Origin: a virus
DNA: 22,922 nucleotides
Direction: 5' to 3' (one strand)
Virus record (IMG/VR): IMGVR_UViG_3300015360_000210
Span: 1-22,922 of that record
Positions 13,685-21,944 of the stretch are shown piece after piece. The notes beneath the pieces are model-generated. The model ran no database searches. It was not told the origin of the DNA and saw only the letters and a program-made list of their open reading frames with translations. The position numbers and the translations under genes are program-made. Every line of letters begins with the position of its first letter. The stretch's first letter is position 1.

Positions 13685-13714
13685 AATAGTTATTAGTTAC
13701 ATAGGGAGCAAGTT

Positions 13715-14077
13715 ATGGCAGACGTTCAGATTCAACAAATATCAGTACACAAAGTTACTCTCACGACAGGTAAAATTGTTTTAATGAGAGAAATGAAAAT
13801 CAAAGACCAGGATCTTGCGGCAAAAGCGGCAGCGGCTCGGGTAGGCGATAACAGCAAAGTAGCAATAGCTCTTGCAATGCAAAAAGAGCTTCTAAAGCTT
13901 TTAATTGTGCAAGTAGGCGATAAAAAAGTTCGTCCTATTGAGATGGAAAATTTGGATGATATATTTTCCTACAACGAATTTAGGCAATTAACTCAAGTGT
14001 TAGAGCAGGTCACGGGTGGTGATGAGTCTGAAATGGGAAACGCGACGATAGAGTTCGTCAACTTTGGAAGCACATAG
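13715..14077 (+). CDS. Tail assembly chaperone, short form (gpG-like)
   Basis: 120 residues, GGGAG site. It has a strand-rich start (VHKVTLTTGKIVLMREMKIKDQD), an Ala-rich helix (27-50) and a helical C-terminal half with SYNEFRQLTQVLEQVTGG. It lies between the tube and the tape measure, the place of the chaperone that coats the tape measure while the tube polymerises. Inside its end is the slippery heptamer GGGAAAC (14035-14041), so most ribosomes make this product and some make the longer fusion. The zero-frame stop is TAG 14075-14077. Confidence 0.88.
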   Translation: MADVQIQQISVHKVTLTTGKIVLMREMKIKDQDLAAKAAAARVGDNSKVAIALAMQKELLKLLIVQVGDKKVRPIEMENLDDIFSYNEFRQLTQVLEQVTGGDESEMGNATIEFVNFGST

Positions 14078-14202
14078 CTTGGATTAGCAGGTACACTAGT
14101 CTTCGACCTGATGATGTGATGAACATGACACCGTTGCAATTACAAGTTGTGACGGATACTCTAACAGATTTGTTGGATAAAGAATCAGGGAGACAAGGGT
14201 AA
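13715..14202 (+). CDS. Tail assembly chaperone, frameshifted long form (gpGT-like)
   Basis: The first 109 residues are those of the short form. After the -1 shift at 14041 another 53 residues follow, beginning RDDRVRQLWKHIAWISRYTS and containing LRPDDVMNMTPLQLQVV, giving 162 residues. The long form has the extra domain thought in lambda-like systems to recruit tube subunits, while the short part coats the tape measure. The -1 frame has no start of its own near the site, and its stop is directly followed by ATG of the tape measure gene at 14203. Without the frameshift 14078-14202 would be an unexplained gap. Confidence 0.88.
14035..14041 (+). promoter_or_regulatory. Programmed -1 ribosomal frameshift site GGGAAAC
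   Basis: The zero-frame codons are ATG GGA AAC GCG, so the heptamer is G GGA AAC, the X-XXY-YYZ form needed for simultaneous tRNA slippage. After slipping, translation reads CGC GAC GAT AGA and stays open to TAA 14200-14202. The -1 frame is closed just upstream (TGA 14029-14031), so the two frames join only through this site. A small hairpin GACGA/TCGTC (14044-14048 with 14055-14059) starts 2 nt downstream. It is closer than usual and may contribute little. Confidence 0.9.
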
Positions 14203-15975
14203 ATGGTTCAAGCTTTCACGGTATTATCAGAGTTTAAATTTGACATTGGTGGAGCTCTACTTTCTACAGACGCGCTCAAGGGCGCGGTAAATGGTGTTTC
14301 GGGTGCCGTGGATAACGCTCTTGTATCTTTTCAAAGAATGTCGCTTGGGCTTGTAGCTCAGTTTATGACGGGTCCTGGTGGTGGTATTCTGGGCCTATTA
14401 GGCGCGGCTATTTCATCTAGCGATCAGTTTGCACAATCACAAATCAATTTAGCAAACGCAATGGGACAAGGGGCTGGCACTTTTGCAGAGCGTATGCGGC
14501 TTGCAGAAGAAAAAATGATTAATATGAACAAGCTTGCGCTGGAATTCGGTATTCCTGGAAAAGCTTTAGTAGATATGACAAAGATTTTACTTCCTGCGAT
14601 TAATACAAAAATGGGCGGATCCAAGGGTGTGGATACTGCCGTTGATCTTAGTAGAAACTTTCTAAAGTCTGCGCCTACCTTGGGAATTGATCCTAATGAA
14701 GCAACAGGGCAGTTACAGCGCGCGGTACTAGGCTTTACAGACATGGGCGACACACTATTTAGAGTTCTGACAGCGGATACAAAAGCCATGAATGAGTTCG
14801 TAGGCAAAGCAAAAGTATTTAACACATTACCAATGGCGCAAAGAATACAAAAATTAACGGCAGCATTTGGCGAGTTCTCTAGAGACACAGGCGCACTTGA
14901 TGCAAGACTAAACTCGATCACAGGACAGATGGAAGTTCTCAGAGGACAATTGGGAGGAATTTTCTCAATACTAAGGCCGTTGGGCGCAACAATAATTCCG
15001 ATGGTTGTAGATGCACTTCAGCGCGTAAATAATCTTATAAAAAACAACTTATCCAAGGTAATTGAAAACTTAGCGTTTGGTTTAAAGCCATTCGTAGGGG
15101 ATTTGGACAGGTTTTTAGCTACGCTGCTTCAACTTAGAGAATTAAAAAATAATTTGGCGTTTACGAGTGATATTTTCTTTCTAACTGGGGCGCTTCACTT
15201 CCTAGGTTTTGCAATAAAAGCACTAGGTTTTACAATTATGGGCGTAGTAACTAAATCGCTGGGAGGACTAGGGGCGGCTTTAGCTTTCTTAGGGGGCTGG
15301 CTAGTAAAACTTATGGTCTTTATATGGCCTCTTGTTTCGGCACTTTCGATCATTGTTTTTAAAATGGCGTTATGGGCGGGCCTCATTCTTTTTGTAGCTC
15401 AGATACTTGAGAGAGCTGCCGCAATTATAAAAATAAATCTTCTTCCGTCAATAGTTGCTTGGGTTACAAAGCTTGCAGAGATCGGTGAGACTTTTATGCG
15501 CATCCTGGGTGTGTTCGATGACGGTGTGCAGACACTTGCAAAACTTTTGGCAGTTAGCCCTGTTGTTGATTGGGTGGTTAGCGGGATTACGACAGCACTG
15601 GAATTACTCGGGAATTTAGTAACGGGCCTGGGGCTTGTAATGATGGGCTTTCAAGGGGTCTTCTTTGCTATTCTTCAATTTTTAGAACAAGTCACAAGCT
15701 TTTTCGGCGGTAAGGGATTTGAAGCGGGTAAAATAGGCGATGCTTTTAATGCCGGAACCGAGGATATGTTTACTAAAATTTTCGCACGCCCACAACAAGA
15801 GGGCGGCATGGCTTCGGCCAATACAGTAAATAATTTTGATGTTAAGATGCAAAACAACTTTAAAGAAATGATGGAGCCTGACCGCGTAGCATTTACTATT
15901 AAAGATCAGCTTTTAAAAGCAAGTCAGAATAAAACAACAGCGGCAAGACGACCATTTGGTTTAACGGGGGGCTAA
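14203..15975 (+). CDS. Tail tape measure protein
   Basis: 590 residues. It sets tail length; at about 1.5 Angstrom per residue it would suit a tail of under 90 nm, so it is a short tail. The sequence has an Ala/Gly-rich N-terminal part, a helical body rich in Leu, Lys and Asn, and a long hydrophobic stretch (about 316-402) with several glycine-rich spans (FLGFAIKALGFTIMGVV; AALAFLGGWLVKLMVF) that could cross the host membrane during DNA entry. The C terminus (535-590) has NNFDVKMQNNF and a basic tail. No peptidase or lysozyme domain was seen. It starts one base after the stop of the frameshifted chaperone. Confidence 0.92.
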   Translation: MVQAFTVLSEFKFDIGGALLSTDALKGAVNGVSGAVDNALVSFQRMSLGLVAQFMTGPGGGILGLLGAAISSSDQFAQSQINLANAMGQGAGTFAERMRLAEEKMINMNKLALEFGIPGKALVDMTKILLPAINTKMGGSKGVDTAVDLSRNFLKSAPTLGIDPNEATGQLQRAVLGFTDMGDTLFRVLTADTKAMNEFVGKAKVFNTLPMAQRIQKLTAAFGEFSRDTGALDARLNSITGQMEVLRGQLGGIFSILRPLGATIIPMVVDALQRVNNLIKNNLSKVIENLAFGLKPFVGDLDRFLATLLQLRELKNNLAFTSDIFFLTGALHFLGFAIKALGFTIMGVVTKSLGGLGAALAFLGGWLVKLMVFIWPLVSALSIIVFKMALWAGLILFVAQILERAAAIIKINLLPSIVAWVTKLAEIGETFMRILGVFDDGVQTLAKLLAVSPVVDWVVSGITTALELLGNLVTGLGLVMMGFQGVFFAILQFLEQVTSFFGGKGFEAGKIGDAFNAGTEDMFTKIFARPQQEGGMASANTVNNFDVKMQNNFKEMMEPDRVAFTIKDQLLKASQNKTTAARRPFGLTGG

Positions 15976-17168
15976 TGGCAGACTTTGGTTTTGATATAAA
16001 GGGCGTAGTTGATTCTGCCGTTGCAAAAATAAAAGATCCCTTCGATAAATATTTTAGAAAACCGTTAGACATGAAAAGCGCGTTAGAGCTTAACGACTTT
16101 GACAATGGTTTTATAATCACGCCTTTCAATAGAGATGGTAACGAGCTAAAAGAAGATACTATAAAGCTTAGAGCTGACATGATGCCCATTGTGCCGTTTA
16201 CTTATGGCGGAACACAGAAAATGGTCGCTGACTATTATCCTGGTAACAGTGAACCTACTGTTCAAGTATTGGGGCCGCAAGAGGATGAAATAACAATAAG
16301 CGGAAAACTCAAATCAAAACATTTTGCTAAGCAAAGAAATGATCCTACGCTTGAGGAAAGTATTCGTAAACTTCCTTTGGAGTATCAAAAATCAATTGAG
16401 TTAATTAGATTAAACGGGTTTTTGGTTAATATTCAAATGGGAGAATTTTCTAGATGGGGCTTTATAAAGCAAGCAACATTTGAATTAGCTACCTATGCAG
16501 ACATTAGATATAAGATAACATTTCTAATTGTAGGTTTTAACAAGCCTAGAGATTACATTGTTGTTTCAAAAACAGGTGAGATACCTTTTGCAATAAACAA
16601 ACAGTTAATAGCGAAAATGACAGAGTACCAAGCTACGTTCGGTAATGTTCCTGAAACTATGCCTAAGTCTTTCGCAGATCAGATAAAAGAAAATGTGGCT
16701 ACGGTCGCACAATCGGTAAATTTAGTGACTGGGTTTGTAGATAACATTTTAAATGAAGTGGATTCAACAAAAGATGCGGTTTCTCGCGCTCAGGGGCTTG
16801 TGAAAAATGCTAGGAATAATATCACAACATTACAAAGACGGGTGGGGGCCATTTCTCCTTTTGGCAGTGTTTTTACATCTGGAGGGAGCGGTATTTCCGG
16901 GAGTTATACAAATTCATCTTTTATAGCGAATACTTTGTCTAGTAGTTTTAGTCTTACTGCTTTTCTGGCTTCTCTTGCTAAGCAACTAAAGCAATTTTCC
17001 GATAAAATTCCCATTGCCCGCCATCGTGTTCAAGAAGGGGATACTTTGCAGAATTTAGCGATTAAGTTTTACAATGATTCGGCTAAGTGGTCGGAAATAT
17101 ATGACCACAACAAATTACAGACAACGGTACTTGTAAAAGGCGTAATTTTAGAGATGCCGAGGCTTTAA
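15975..17168 (+). CDS. Baseplate protein with C-terminal LysM domain
   Basis: 397 residues, TAATG start. The N-terminal half is beta-rich, with DFDNGFIITPFNRDGNEL and the mixed strands of baseplate hub-associated proteins. The middle (225-345) is helical, then Gly/Ser-rich. The last 48 residues are a clear LysM: HRVQEGDTLQNLAIKFYND..WSEIYDHN..., with the Gly-Asp-Thr-Leu and Trp-x-x-Ile-Tyr-x-x-Asn signature. LysM binds cell-wall glycan or the hub of neighbouring proteins; contractile phages and injection systems often have such a protein after the tape measure. It probably links tape measure, tube and hub. Confidence 0.85.
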   Translation: MADFGFDIKGVVDSAVAKIKDPFDKYFRKPLDMKSALELNDFDNGFIITPFNRDGNELKEDTIKLRADMMPIVPFTYGGTQKMVADYYPGNSEPTVQVLGPQEDEITISGKLKSKHFAKQRNDPTLEESIRKLPLEYQKSIELIRLNGFLVNIQMGEFSRWGFIKQATFELATYADIRYKITFLIVGFNKPRDYIVVSKTGEIPFAINKQLIAKMTEYQATFGNVPETMPKSFADQIKENVATVAQSVNLVTGFVDNILNEVDSTKDAVSRAQGLVKNARNNITTLQRRVGAISPFGSVFTSGGSGISGSYTNSSFIANTLSSSFSLTAFLASLAKQLKQFSDKIPIARHRVQEGDTLQNLAIKFYNDSAKWSEIYDHNKLQTTVLVKGVILEMPRL

Positions 17169-17356
17169 TGGTAAATACAAAATGCGTCATAGATAAAATC
17201 CATGTGATGCCGACAGCAGACTGTATTGAGCACATAGAAAGTTCTGACTGCATATGTTCTCCGGTGCAGGATTCTGAGAACAAATGGGATTTACGCGAAG
17301 GAACTGCGGATAAAGAAGTTTGGGTACATAATTTAGTTTTAGTAGGTAAACATTAA
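17168..17356 (+). CDS. 62-residue Cys/His-rich small protein inside the baseplate operon
   Basis: TAATG at both ends. The product has Cys at 6, 19, 28 and 30, His at 12, 22, 54 and 62, and the pattern His-x-Met-Pro-x-x-Asp, Glu-His-x-x-Ser-x-x-Cys-x-Cys-x-Pro, and near the end Val-Trp-Val-His-Asn. I recognise this short layout from small proteins scattered in phages and bacteria: a His-rich start, a Cys-x-Cys-x-Pro centre and a Val-x-His-Asn end. They have no known function. It could bind a metal. It is not a usual baseplate part; co-transcription may be all that ties it to its neighbours. Confidence 0.7.
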   Translation: MVNTKCVIDKIHVMPTADCIEHIESSDCICSPVQDSENKWDLREGTADKEVWVHNLVLVGKH

Positions 17357-18912
17357 TGAGTTTCTATTATCCACAGGGAATAATACAGTTAAACGCGGTA
17401 CTCGAAGACTTTGGATATAATTCAAATCCACGTCTACAAGAGCCTTACGTATGGAATGTAGTTGCTCGACGCTTAACAGTTAATTTAAACAATTACAAAG
17501 AAGCAGATACTTTCTCCGCTGAAATCGACTACAAAAATTTTCCGCTTGATCCGAGAATTATTAGATCCCTGGGGGTCTCTGTTTTCTTGGAAAACAAAAG
17601 GCAAATATTTGATGCGGGAAGAACAAACGCATTAGATTTAATAAAACCTGGTTACGATAATATTATTTTTCAAGGTTTTGCAGATACGGATAAACTTGTT
17701 TTAAATCAAAATAATAGAACAGTATCATTAGATGGTAGAGATTTTACTTCACTTCTAATTGACCGAGAATATTTAGGCGATCCAATTGTAACATCTAAGA
17801 CTTTAGACAAAGTAATTCAAGACCTACTAAATCAATTGAATGAGACAAGAATTGATCCAAGTAAACCAGGGTTAGGTTTACTTATTGATAATCAAACAGG
17901 CGAAGAGCTTCCCATTTTATCTGATGTGGAGGGTTCTAAAGACGCGCTTGCAGGACTTTATAATAGTAAAGGAAAAAAAACTTATTGGGATATTATCCAA
18001 GAGCTTATTTCTAATACAGGCCTAATTGCGTACGTTGCGCTTAACAGGCTTGTCATTACAAAACCTCGAAATTTGTACGATAGAAGTAAATCAAAAGTCT
18101 TTGTTTTTGGCCGAAATGTGAAAGACTTAGAGTATGAAAGAAAACTCGGCAGGCAAAAAGGTTTTAATGTCAGATGTATTGCGCTCGACTTCGAAGAGAA
18201 GGAGCTTATTACCGCCAATATTCCAGAAGAGGCCACCGAATCCTGGGCTAAAGATATTGGTGTCAAGAGAGAGCCTATTCGTTTACCTGTTGCGAAAGCT
18301 CCACAAGCTGTTCCTGAGAATTCTGCGAATAACGCCAACACTTCAGGAGCCACAAATCCGCAACCACAAGGTGCCCAAGGTACTACCGAAAAAGATACTG
18401 CGCCATATCTCACGTTCAGAATCGCAAAAGTAAAAGACAAAGCTGCGCTTATAACTATAGGTGAGAAAATATTTGAAGAAGTAGGCAGACAACAAATTGA
18501 AGGTAAGTTAACGACTCGTGAGATGAAAATATTTTCGCCTGAAGTAAAGGGTGAAGATCAACTTTTCAGTGCTACAAAATTTAGAATAGGTACGCCAATA
18601 GAAATTAGAATTGACCAGGGTGATTTGGAAGGAATTCCATCTAACCTAAGGGCAGCGGCAAGAACTTCAAAAGATGTGGATACGCCACAACAAAAAACAG
18701 TTAGAAAAAATACGATAGCGGCAAGATTAAAACAACGCGGATATGAGCCACAAATAGCAGACGCTTTGGCGGAAGCTTTGACATTGTTTGACACGCCTTT
18801 TTATGTAAAAGACGTGGAATTTACGTTAGATCAAGATGATGGTTTTTCTATGACATTGGGCTTTATCAATTTTATTGAGATCCCTCAAAATTTAGTGGAG
18901 GGTAAAACCTAA
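17356..18912 (+). CDS. Baseplate hub protein (gpD / gp27-like)
   Basis: 518 residues, TAATG at both ends. The N-terminal domain has VVARRLTVNLNNYKEADTFSAEIDYKNFPLD (35-65) and a segment with NQNNRTVSLDGRDFTSLLID (117-136), the pattern of hub proteins in which a strand-rich tube-like domain is built around Gly-Arg-Asp and Leu-Leu. The C-terminal domain ends in EFTLDQDDGFSMTLGFINFIEIP. A low-complexity linker rich in Asn, Pro, Gln and Gly (about 316-350) divides the two halves. It forms the ring that joins tube to spike. The following spike gene supports the call. Confidence 0.85.
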   Translation: MSFYYPQGIIQLNAVLEDFGYNSNPRLQEPYVWNVVARRLTVNLNNYKEADTFSAEIDYKNFPLDPRIIRSLGVSVFLENKRQIFDAGRTNALDLIKPGYDNIIFQGFADTDKLVLNQNNRTVSLDGRDFTSLLIDREYLGDPIVTSKTLDKVIQDLLNQLNETRIDPSKPGLGLLIDNQTGEELPILSDVEGSKDALAGLYNSKGKKTYWDIIQELISNTGLIAYVALNRLVITKPRNLYDRSKSKVFVFGRNVKDLEYERKLGRQKGFNVRCIALDFEEKELITANIPEEATESWAKDIGVKREPIRLPVAKAPQAVPENSANNANTSGATNPQPQGAQGTTEKDTAPYLTFRIAKVKDKAALITIGEKIFEEVGRQQIEGKLTTREMKIFSPEVKGEDQLFSATKFRIGTPIEIRIDQGDLEGIPSNLRAAARTSKDVDTPQQKTVRKNTIAARLKQRGYEPQIADALAEALTLFDTPFYVKDVEFTLDQDDGFSMTLGFINFIEIPQNLVEGKT

Positions 18913-19517
18913 TGGGCAAGGGCTTTAATCTAGAAGAATTAAAAGAGATACTATCGGACGATAAGCTACATATTGCCGTAGGTAAGGTCATACAATTAGA
19001 GGTAGCTTCGGATAGATCAGTTTTACGATGCATTGTTTTACTGCTCCCGGAAAATATTAAAATGGTTACAAGGCTGTCGTGGGACGCTGTAGGTCCTGAT
19101 GCCGGAATCTTCCAATTTCCTTCTTTAAATGATTTGGTATTAGTTGGGTTTGTGAACGGCAATGAGCAAGAAGCCTTTGTCTTAAGAAGACTAACCTCCA
19201 AAGAAGATAAAATACCTATTCAAGCCCTTTCCGGGCATACAGTTGTGAAAGCATTGGCAGGCAAGAAAGCTTTTCTAAATTCAGATACAGAGATTAATTT
19301 AACAAGAGAAGGACCAGGGGATGAGCCATTGGTCTTGGGTAATACTTTTAAAACTGCGTACAGTGCAGACCTGGCAGCAACGGCAATACATAGGCATATA
19401 GGTAACTTAGGATATTTAACAGATGTGCCGGACAATACGCTTGATTTTACAAATATTCAGGCAAGTCCAGTAGATGATTCTGTAATGTTATCGGATATAA
19501 GTAAAACAGAGAAATAG
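18912..19517 (+). CDS. Baseplate central spike, gpV-like OB-fold protein
   Basis: 201 residues. Residues 19-92 form the OB-like beta barrel of spike proteins: LHIAVGKVIQLEVASDRSVLRCIVLL, then FPSLNDLVLVGFVNGNEQEAFVL, which is the typical Pro-x-x-x-Asp-x-Val-x-Val-x-Phe / Ala-Phe-Val-Leu signature. A short stretch GKKAFLNSDTEINLTREGPGDEPLVLG then precedes the end. HRH at 160-162 is a candidate His-x-His metal site like those at the tip of gpV-type spikes. No lysozyme domain and no separate PAAR tip are seen. It should pierce the outer membrane at contraction. Confidence 0.82.
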   Translation: MGKGFNLEELKEILSDDKLHIAVGKVIQLEVASDRSVLRCIVLLLPENIKMVTRLSWDAVGPDAGIFQFPSLNDLVLVGFVNGNEQEAFVLRRLTSKEDKIPIQALSGHTVVKALAGKKAFLNSDTEINLTREGPGDEPLVLGNTFKTAYSADLAATAIHRHIGNLGYLTDVPDNTLDFTNIQASPVDDSVMLSDISKTEK

Positions 19518-19524
19518 GAAAAGC

Positions 19525-19746
19525 ATGGCACTAACACTAGCAAGTTTATCTACCAAGATTCAGACGGAAATTGTAGCATTATATGGTGTGGCGGATAGTT
19601 CTGCCAGGCTCAAAAATTTCGCCGATGCTATTGCGAAAGCAGTAGTTGACGAGATTCAAGCTAATGCCGTGGTAAGTTCTACGGGGACTGTAACAAGTGG
19701 GATTGCTTCGGGCGATCCTGTCGTAACAACAGGAACGGTTGCATAA
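19525..19746 (+). CDS. 73-residue small protein of unknown function in the baseplate operon
   Basis: ATG 19525, shortly after the spike stop, with GGAAAAG as a ribosome site. TAATG links it to the wedge gene. The N-terminal 50 residues are a helix rich in Ala, Leu, Lys and Asp (LKNFADAIAKAVVDEIQANAV), the rest is a Thr/Gly/Val tail (SSTGTVTSGIASGDPVVTTGTVA). I recognise similar short helical proteins in phage tail operons, but not a function. Its position suggests a small baseplate or spike partner. It is not a membrane protein by composition. Confidence 0.65.
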   Translation: MALTLASLSTKIQTEIVALYGVADSSARLKNFADAIAKAVVDEIQANAVVSSTGTVTSGIASGDPVVTTGTVA

Positions 19747-20147
19747 TGGCTACTATTGAAGAAGCAATGTTGAAAGATGTTTTACACAACGGAGACCTTC
19801 GTGTAACTGCGAGCGGTGATCTAGAGTGTGTTACGGGGATTTTAAATTTGAAACAAGCCCTTTTTCATAGGCTTCTTACTACTCCAGGGGCTTTAGTGCA
19901 TCGACCTGAGTACGGCGTAGGAATTAAAAACTTTCAAAACGCGGTGAACACGCTCGACACGCAGCGAAGACTAGCTAATAATATTATAGATCAATTTAGT
20001 CGGGATATAAGAATACAAGAAGTTTCAGGGGTACGCATTACAAGCGAAGACTCTAGCCCTGGTAAAGTAGTAATTTATGTGCGGGTAAAAGCGGTGGGGT
20101 ACGACGAAATCACGCTAGATTTTAAGCCCTTTGGAGAGGATCAATAG
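19746..20147 (+). CDS. Baseplate wedge protein, gp25-like
   Basis: 133 residues, TAATG start. The pattern DLRVTASGDLECVTGILNLKQALFHRLLTTPGALVHRPEYGVG (17-59) is that of the gp25/W family: a Gly-Asp-Leu before a helix with Gln-Ala/Leu, then Thr-Pro-x-Gly and Pro-x-Tyr-Gly. A second helix (LDTQRRLANNIIDQFSRD) and a final strand IYVRVKAVGYDEITLDF complete it. It starts sheath assembly at the baseplate in contractile systems. The next gene is J-like, as usual. Confidence 0.93.
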   Translation: MATIEEAMLKDVLHNGDLRVTASGDLECVTGILNLKQALFHRLLTTPGALVHRPEYGVGIKNFQNAVNTLDTQRRLANNIIDQFSRDIRIQEVSGVRITSEDSSPGKVVIYVRVKAVGYDEITLDFKPFGEDQ

Positions 20148-21332
20148 ATGCCAACAAATGTACCTAGTCAGCAAGATTTATATGATTTATGGAAAAACGA
20201 AGTTCAATCTAGAAAACCAGAACTAACCGACTTTGAAGAAGGCGCGGTAAATGATGCATTTGCGGGTGCCGCGAGTGTGGGCGGGCAAGAGCTTGTAAAA
20301 GTATTTTTAGACCTATTTGCAAAGACATATTTCTCTACTGCAAACGGGCCTGAGATAACGGGGGGGCCGGATGATCTTGAAACTCTTGCAGTGGATCACT
20401 TTGGCAATGCTTTTGCTCGTCCTGCTGCGGAACCCGCTGTGGGTGTGGTCGCTTTCTCTCGGGCTGGCTCTAGTCCTACGGTCCTTATTCCGGCGGGGAC
20501 AATAGTAAAGACAGCAAAAGATGCGAGCGGAAAAGAGCAGCGTTTTCTAACTGTTTCCTCTGTAAATTTAGTGACTACGACTATTTCCGCTTCTGTGAGA
20601 GCGGTAGAAGCGGGGACTGAAGGGAATGTCAATTCTGACAAAGTTGTAAAAATAGAATCTACACTTACAGACGCAACAATAGTTGTGACAAATGCTTTGG
20701 CATTTTCCGGTGGAGAAGCTGAAGATACTGATGCCGAGTACAGAGAATTTATACGAAATAAAATTGAGACTCTTAGAGGCGCAACAAAACAAGCAGTAGA
20801 AGCAGCAGCAAACAATGTACCCGGTATTGAAACGGCAACGGCAATTGAAGACCTGCAAGCAGTAATCGAGTGGAATATTGCCACCTCACTTACCGTAGGG
20901 TCTTTCTTCTATATTCCTCGCGTGCGCTTGTTTATAGCTGATATAAACGGAGTAGCTTCGCAGGCGCTTATTGATTTAGTGGATGCGGCAGTTGAGGGAG
21001 TAAGAGCTACGGGTGTTAGAGTGAATATTTTAGCAGCAGCGGCGCTTAGTGTGAACTGGACTATTACAATATCTTTAAATCCAGCGGGGCCAAATTTTGC
21101 CGCTTTTTCGACAAATACGGCAACTTTAGAGCTTTGGATGGCACAGTATATTAGAGACCTGCCTATCGGAACAGGGTTTAATAAAAGCCTAGCAAAGATT
21201 GCTCTAATGAATGTTTGGGGGCCTGTCGGCACGAACGATTTAACTGATATTACAATTTCAGTACCTACGGGGAACATTACGGCAACGGCAACACAGAAAC
21301 TTATTCCTGGAACAGTTGAGGCAAGTCCGTAA
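20148..21332 (+). CDS. Baseplate J-like wedge protein
   Basis: 394 residues; ATG follows the TAG of the gp25-like gene directly. It has the Baseplate_J signature: VGVVAFSRAGSSPTVLIPAGTIVKT, then VRAVEAGTEGNVNSDKVVKI, GGEAEDTDAEYREFIRNKIETLRGATKQAVEAAANNVPGIETATAIED and a C-terminal WTITISLNPA domain. J proteins form the wedge arms that carry the fibre apparatus and trigger contraction. Length and order (gp25, J, I) are normal. Confidence 0.93.
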   Translation: MPTNVPSQQDLYDLWKNEVQSRKPELTDFEEGAVNDAFAGAASVGGQELVKVFLDLFAKTYFSTANGPEITGGPDDLETLAVDHFGNAFARPAAEPAVGVVAFSRAGSSPTVLIPAGTIVKTAKDASGKEQRFLTVSSVNLVTTTISASVRAVEAGTEGNVNSDKVVKIESTLTDATIVVTNALAFSGGEAEDTDAEYREFIRNKIETLRGATKQAVEAAANNVPGIETATAIEDLQAVIEWNIATSLTVGSFFYIPRVRLFIADINGVASQALIDLVDAAVEGVRATGVRVNILAAAALSVNWTITISLNPAGPNFAAFSTNTATLELWMAQYIRDLPIGTGFNKSLAKIALMNVWGPVGTNDLTDITISVPTGNITATATQKLIPGTVEASP

Positions 21333-21943
21333 TGGCAACACAGGCGGAATGGCACAAAAAACTAAAAAGCTGGGTGCCCGCATGGTTCTTTGCAGAAGAA
21401 GATGTCAATACCGCTAACTTTCAAGCTCTTGCCTCTGTTTTAGCTGCTCTAGAGGCTCATGCTGTCGATCATCAACGAGAGACGTTTATTGCTCAGGCAA
21501 TGAGTGGCTATCTTGATGAGCACGGGCTAGAGCGCAATCTTACTAGGATAAACTTAGAGTTAGACTCAGCGTTTTCCGAAAGAATTAGATACATTACAAA
21601 TTCCACGCCCAAAGCCAATATTAAGCGACTAGTTGACGCGCTGCTTGCAGTGGGAGAATCTGTAATAACTGAGGACTTTAACGGGGCGGTGTACTTTGAT
21701 AGAGAAGATTTTGTAAGTCGAGCAGAACTTTTTATTGAAGGCATTTATAATGTCTTCTCAATCGTCGTGGACAAGCAAGTACATCAACCATATTCTTTTT
21801 ATGACAGAGAAAATTTTTATACTAGAGAAGATTTTATAGGAACTAATGAATCAAGTTTGGAACTTTTTAAGTTAATTATAGAAGCAGTAGATAAAGCTAA
21901 GGCGTTAGGAACGCTTTACCGACTTATCGAAAGGACGGATTAG
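21332..21943 (+). CDS. Tail protein I-like baseplate/fibre-attachment protein
   Basis: 203 residues, TAATG start. N-terminal helix EWHKKLKSWVPAWFF..., then a long helical region (EEDVNTANFQALASVLAALEAHAVDHQRETFIAQAMSGYLDEHG) with the family pattern Gly-Tyr-Leu-Asp-x-x-Gly. This links J to fibres in P2-like systems. Two similar segments in the C-terminal part, VYFDREDFVSRAELF (127-141) and SFYDRENFYTREDFI (156-170), look like a strand-turn repeat. It is followed by the fibre-like gene with an overlapping context (TAGGATG). Confidence 0.78.
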   Translation: MATQAEWHKKLKSWVPAWFFAEEDVNTANFQALASVLAALEAHAVDHQRETFIAQAMSGYLDEHGLERNLTRINLELDSAFSERIRYITNSTPKANIKRLVDALLAVGESVITEDFNGAVYFDREDFVSRAELFIEGIYNVFSIVVDKQVHQPYSFYDRENFYTREDFIGTNESSLELFKLIIEAVDKAKALGTLYRLIERTD

Positions 21944-21944
21944 G

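Noticed and set aside
20396-20884. A 162-codon minus-strand frame inside the J-like gene
   Set aside because: Opposite a clear Baseplate_J gene, no ribosome site context, no recognisable protein.
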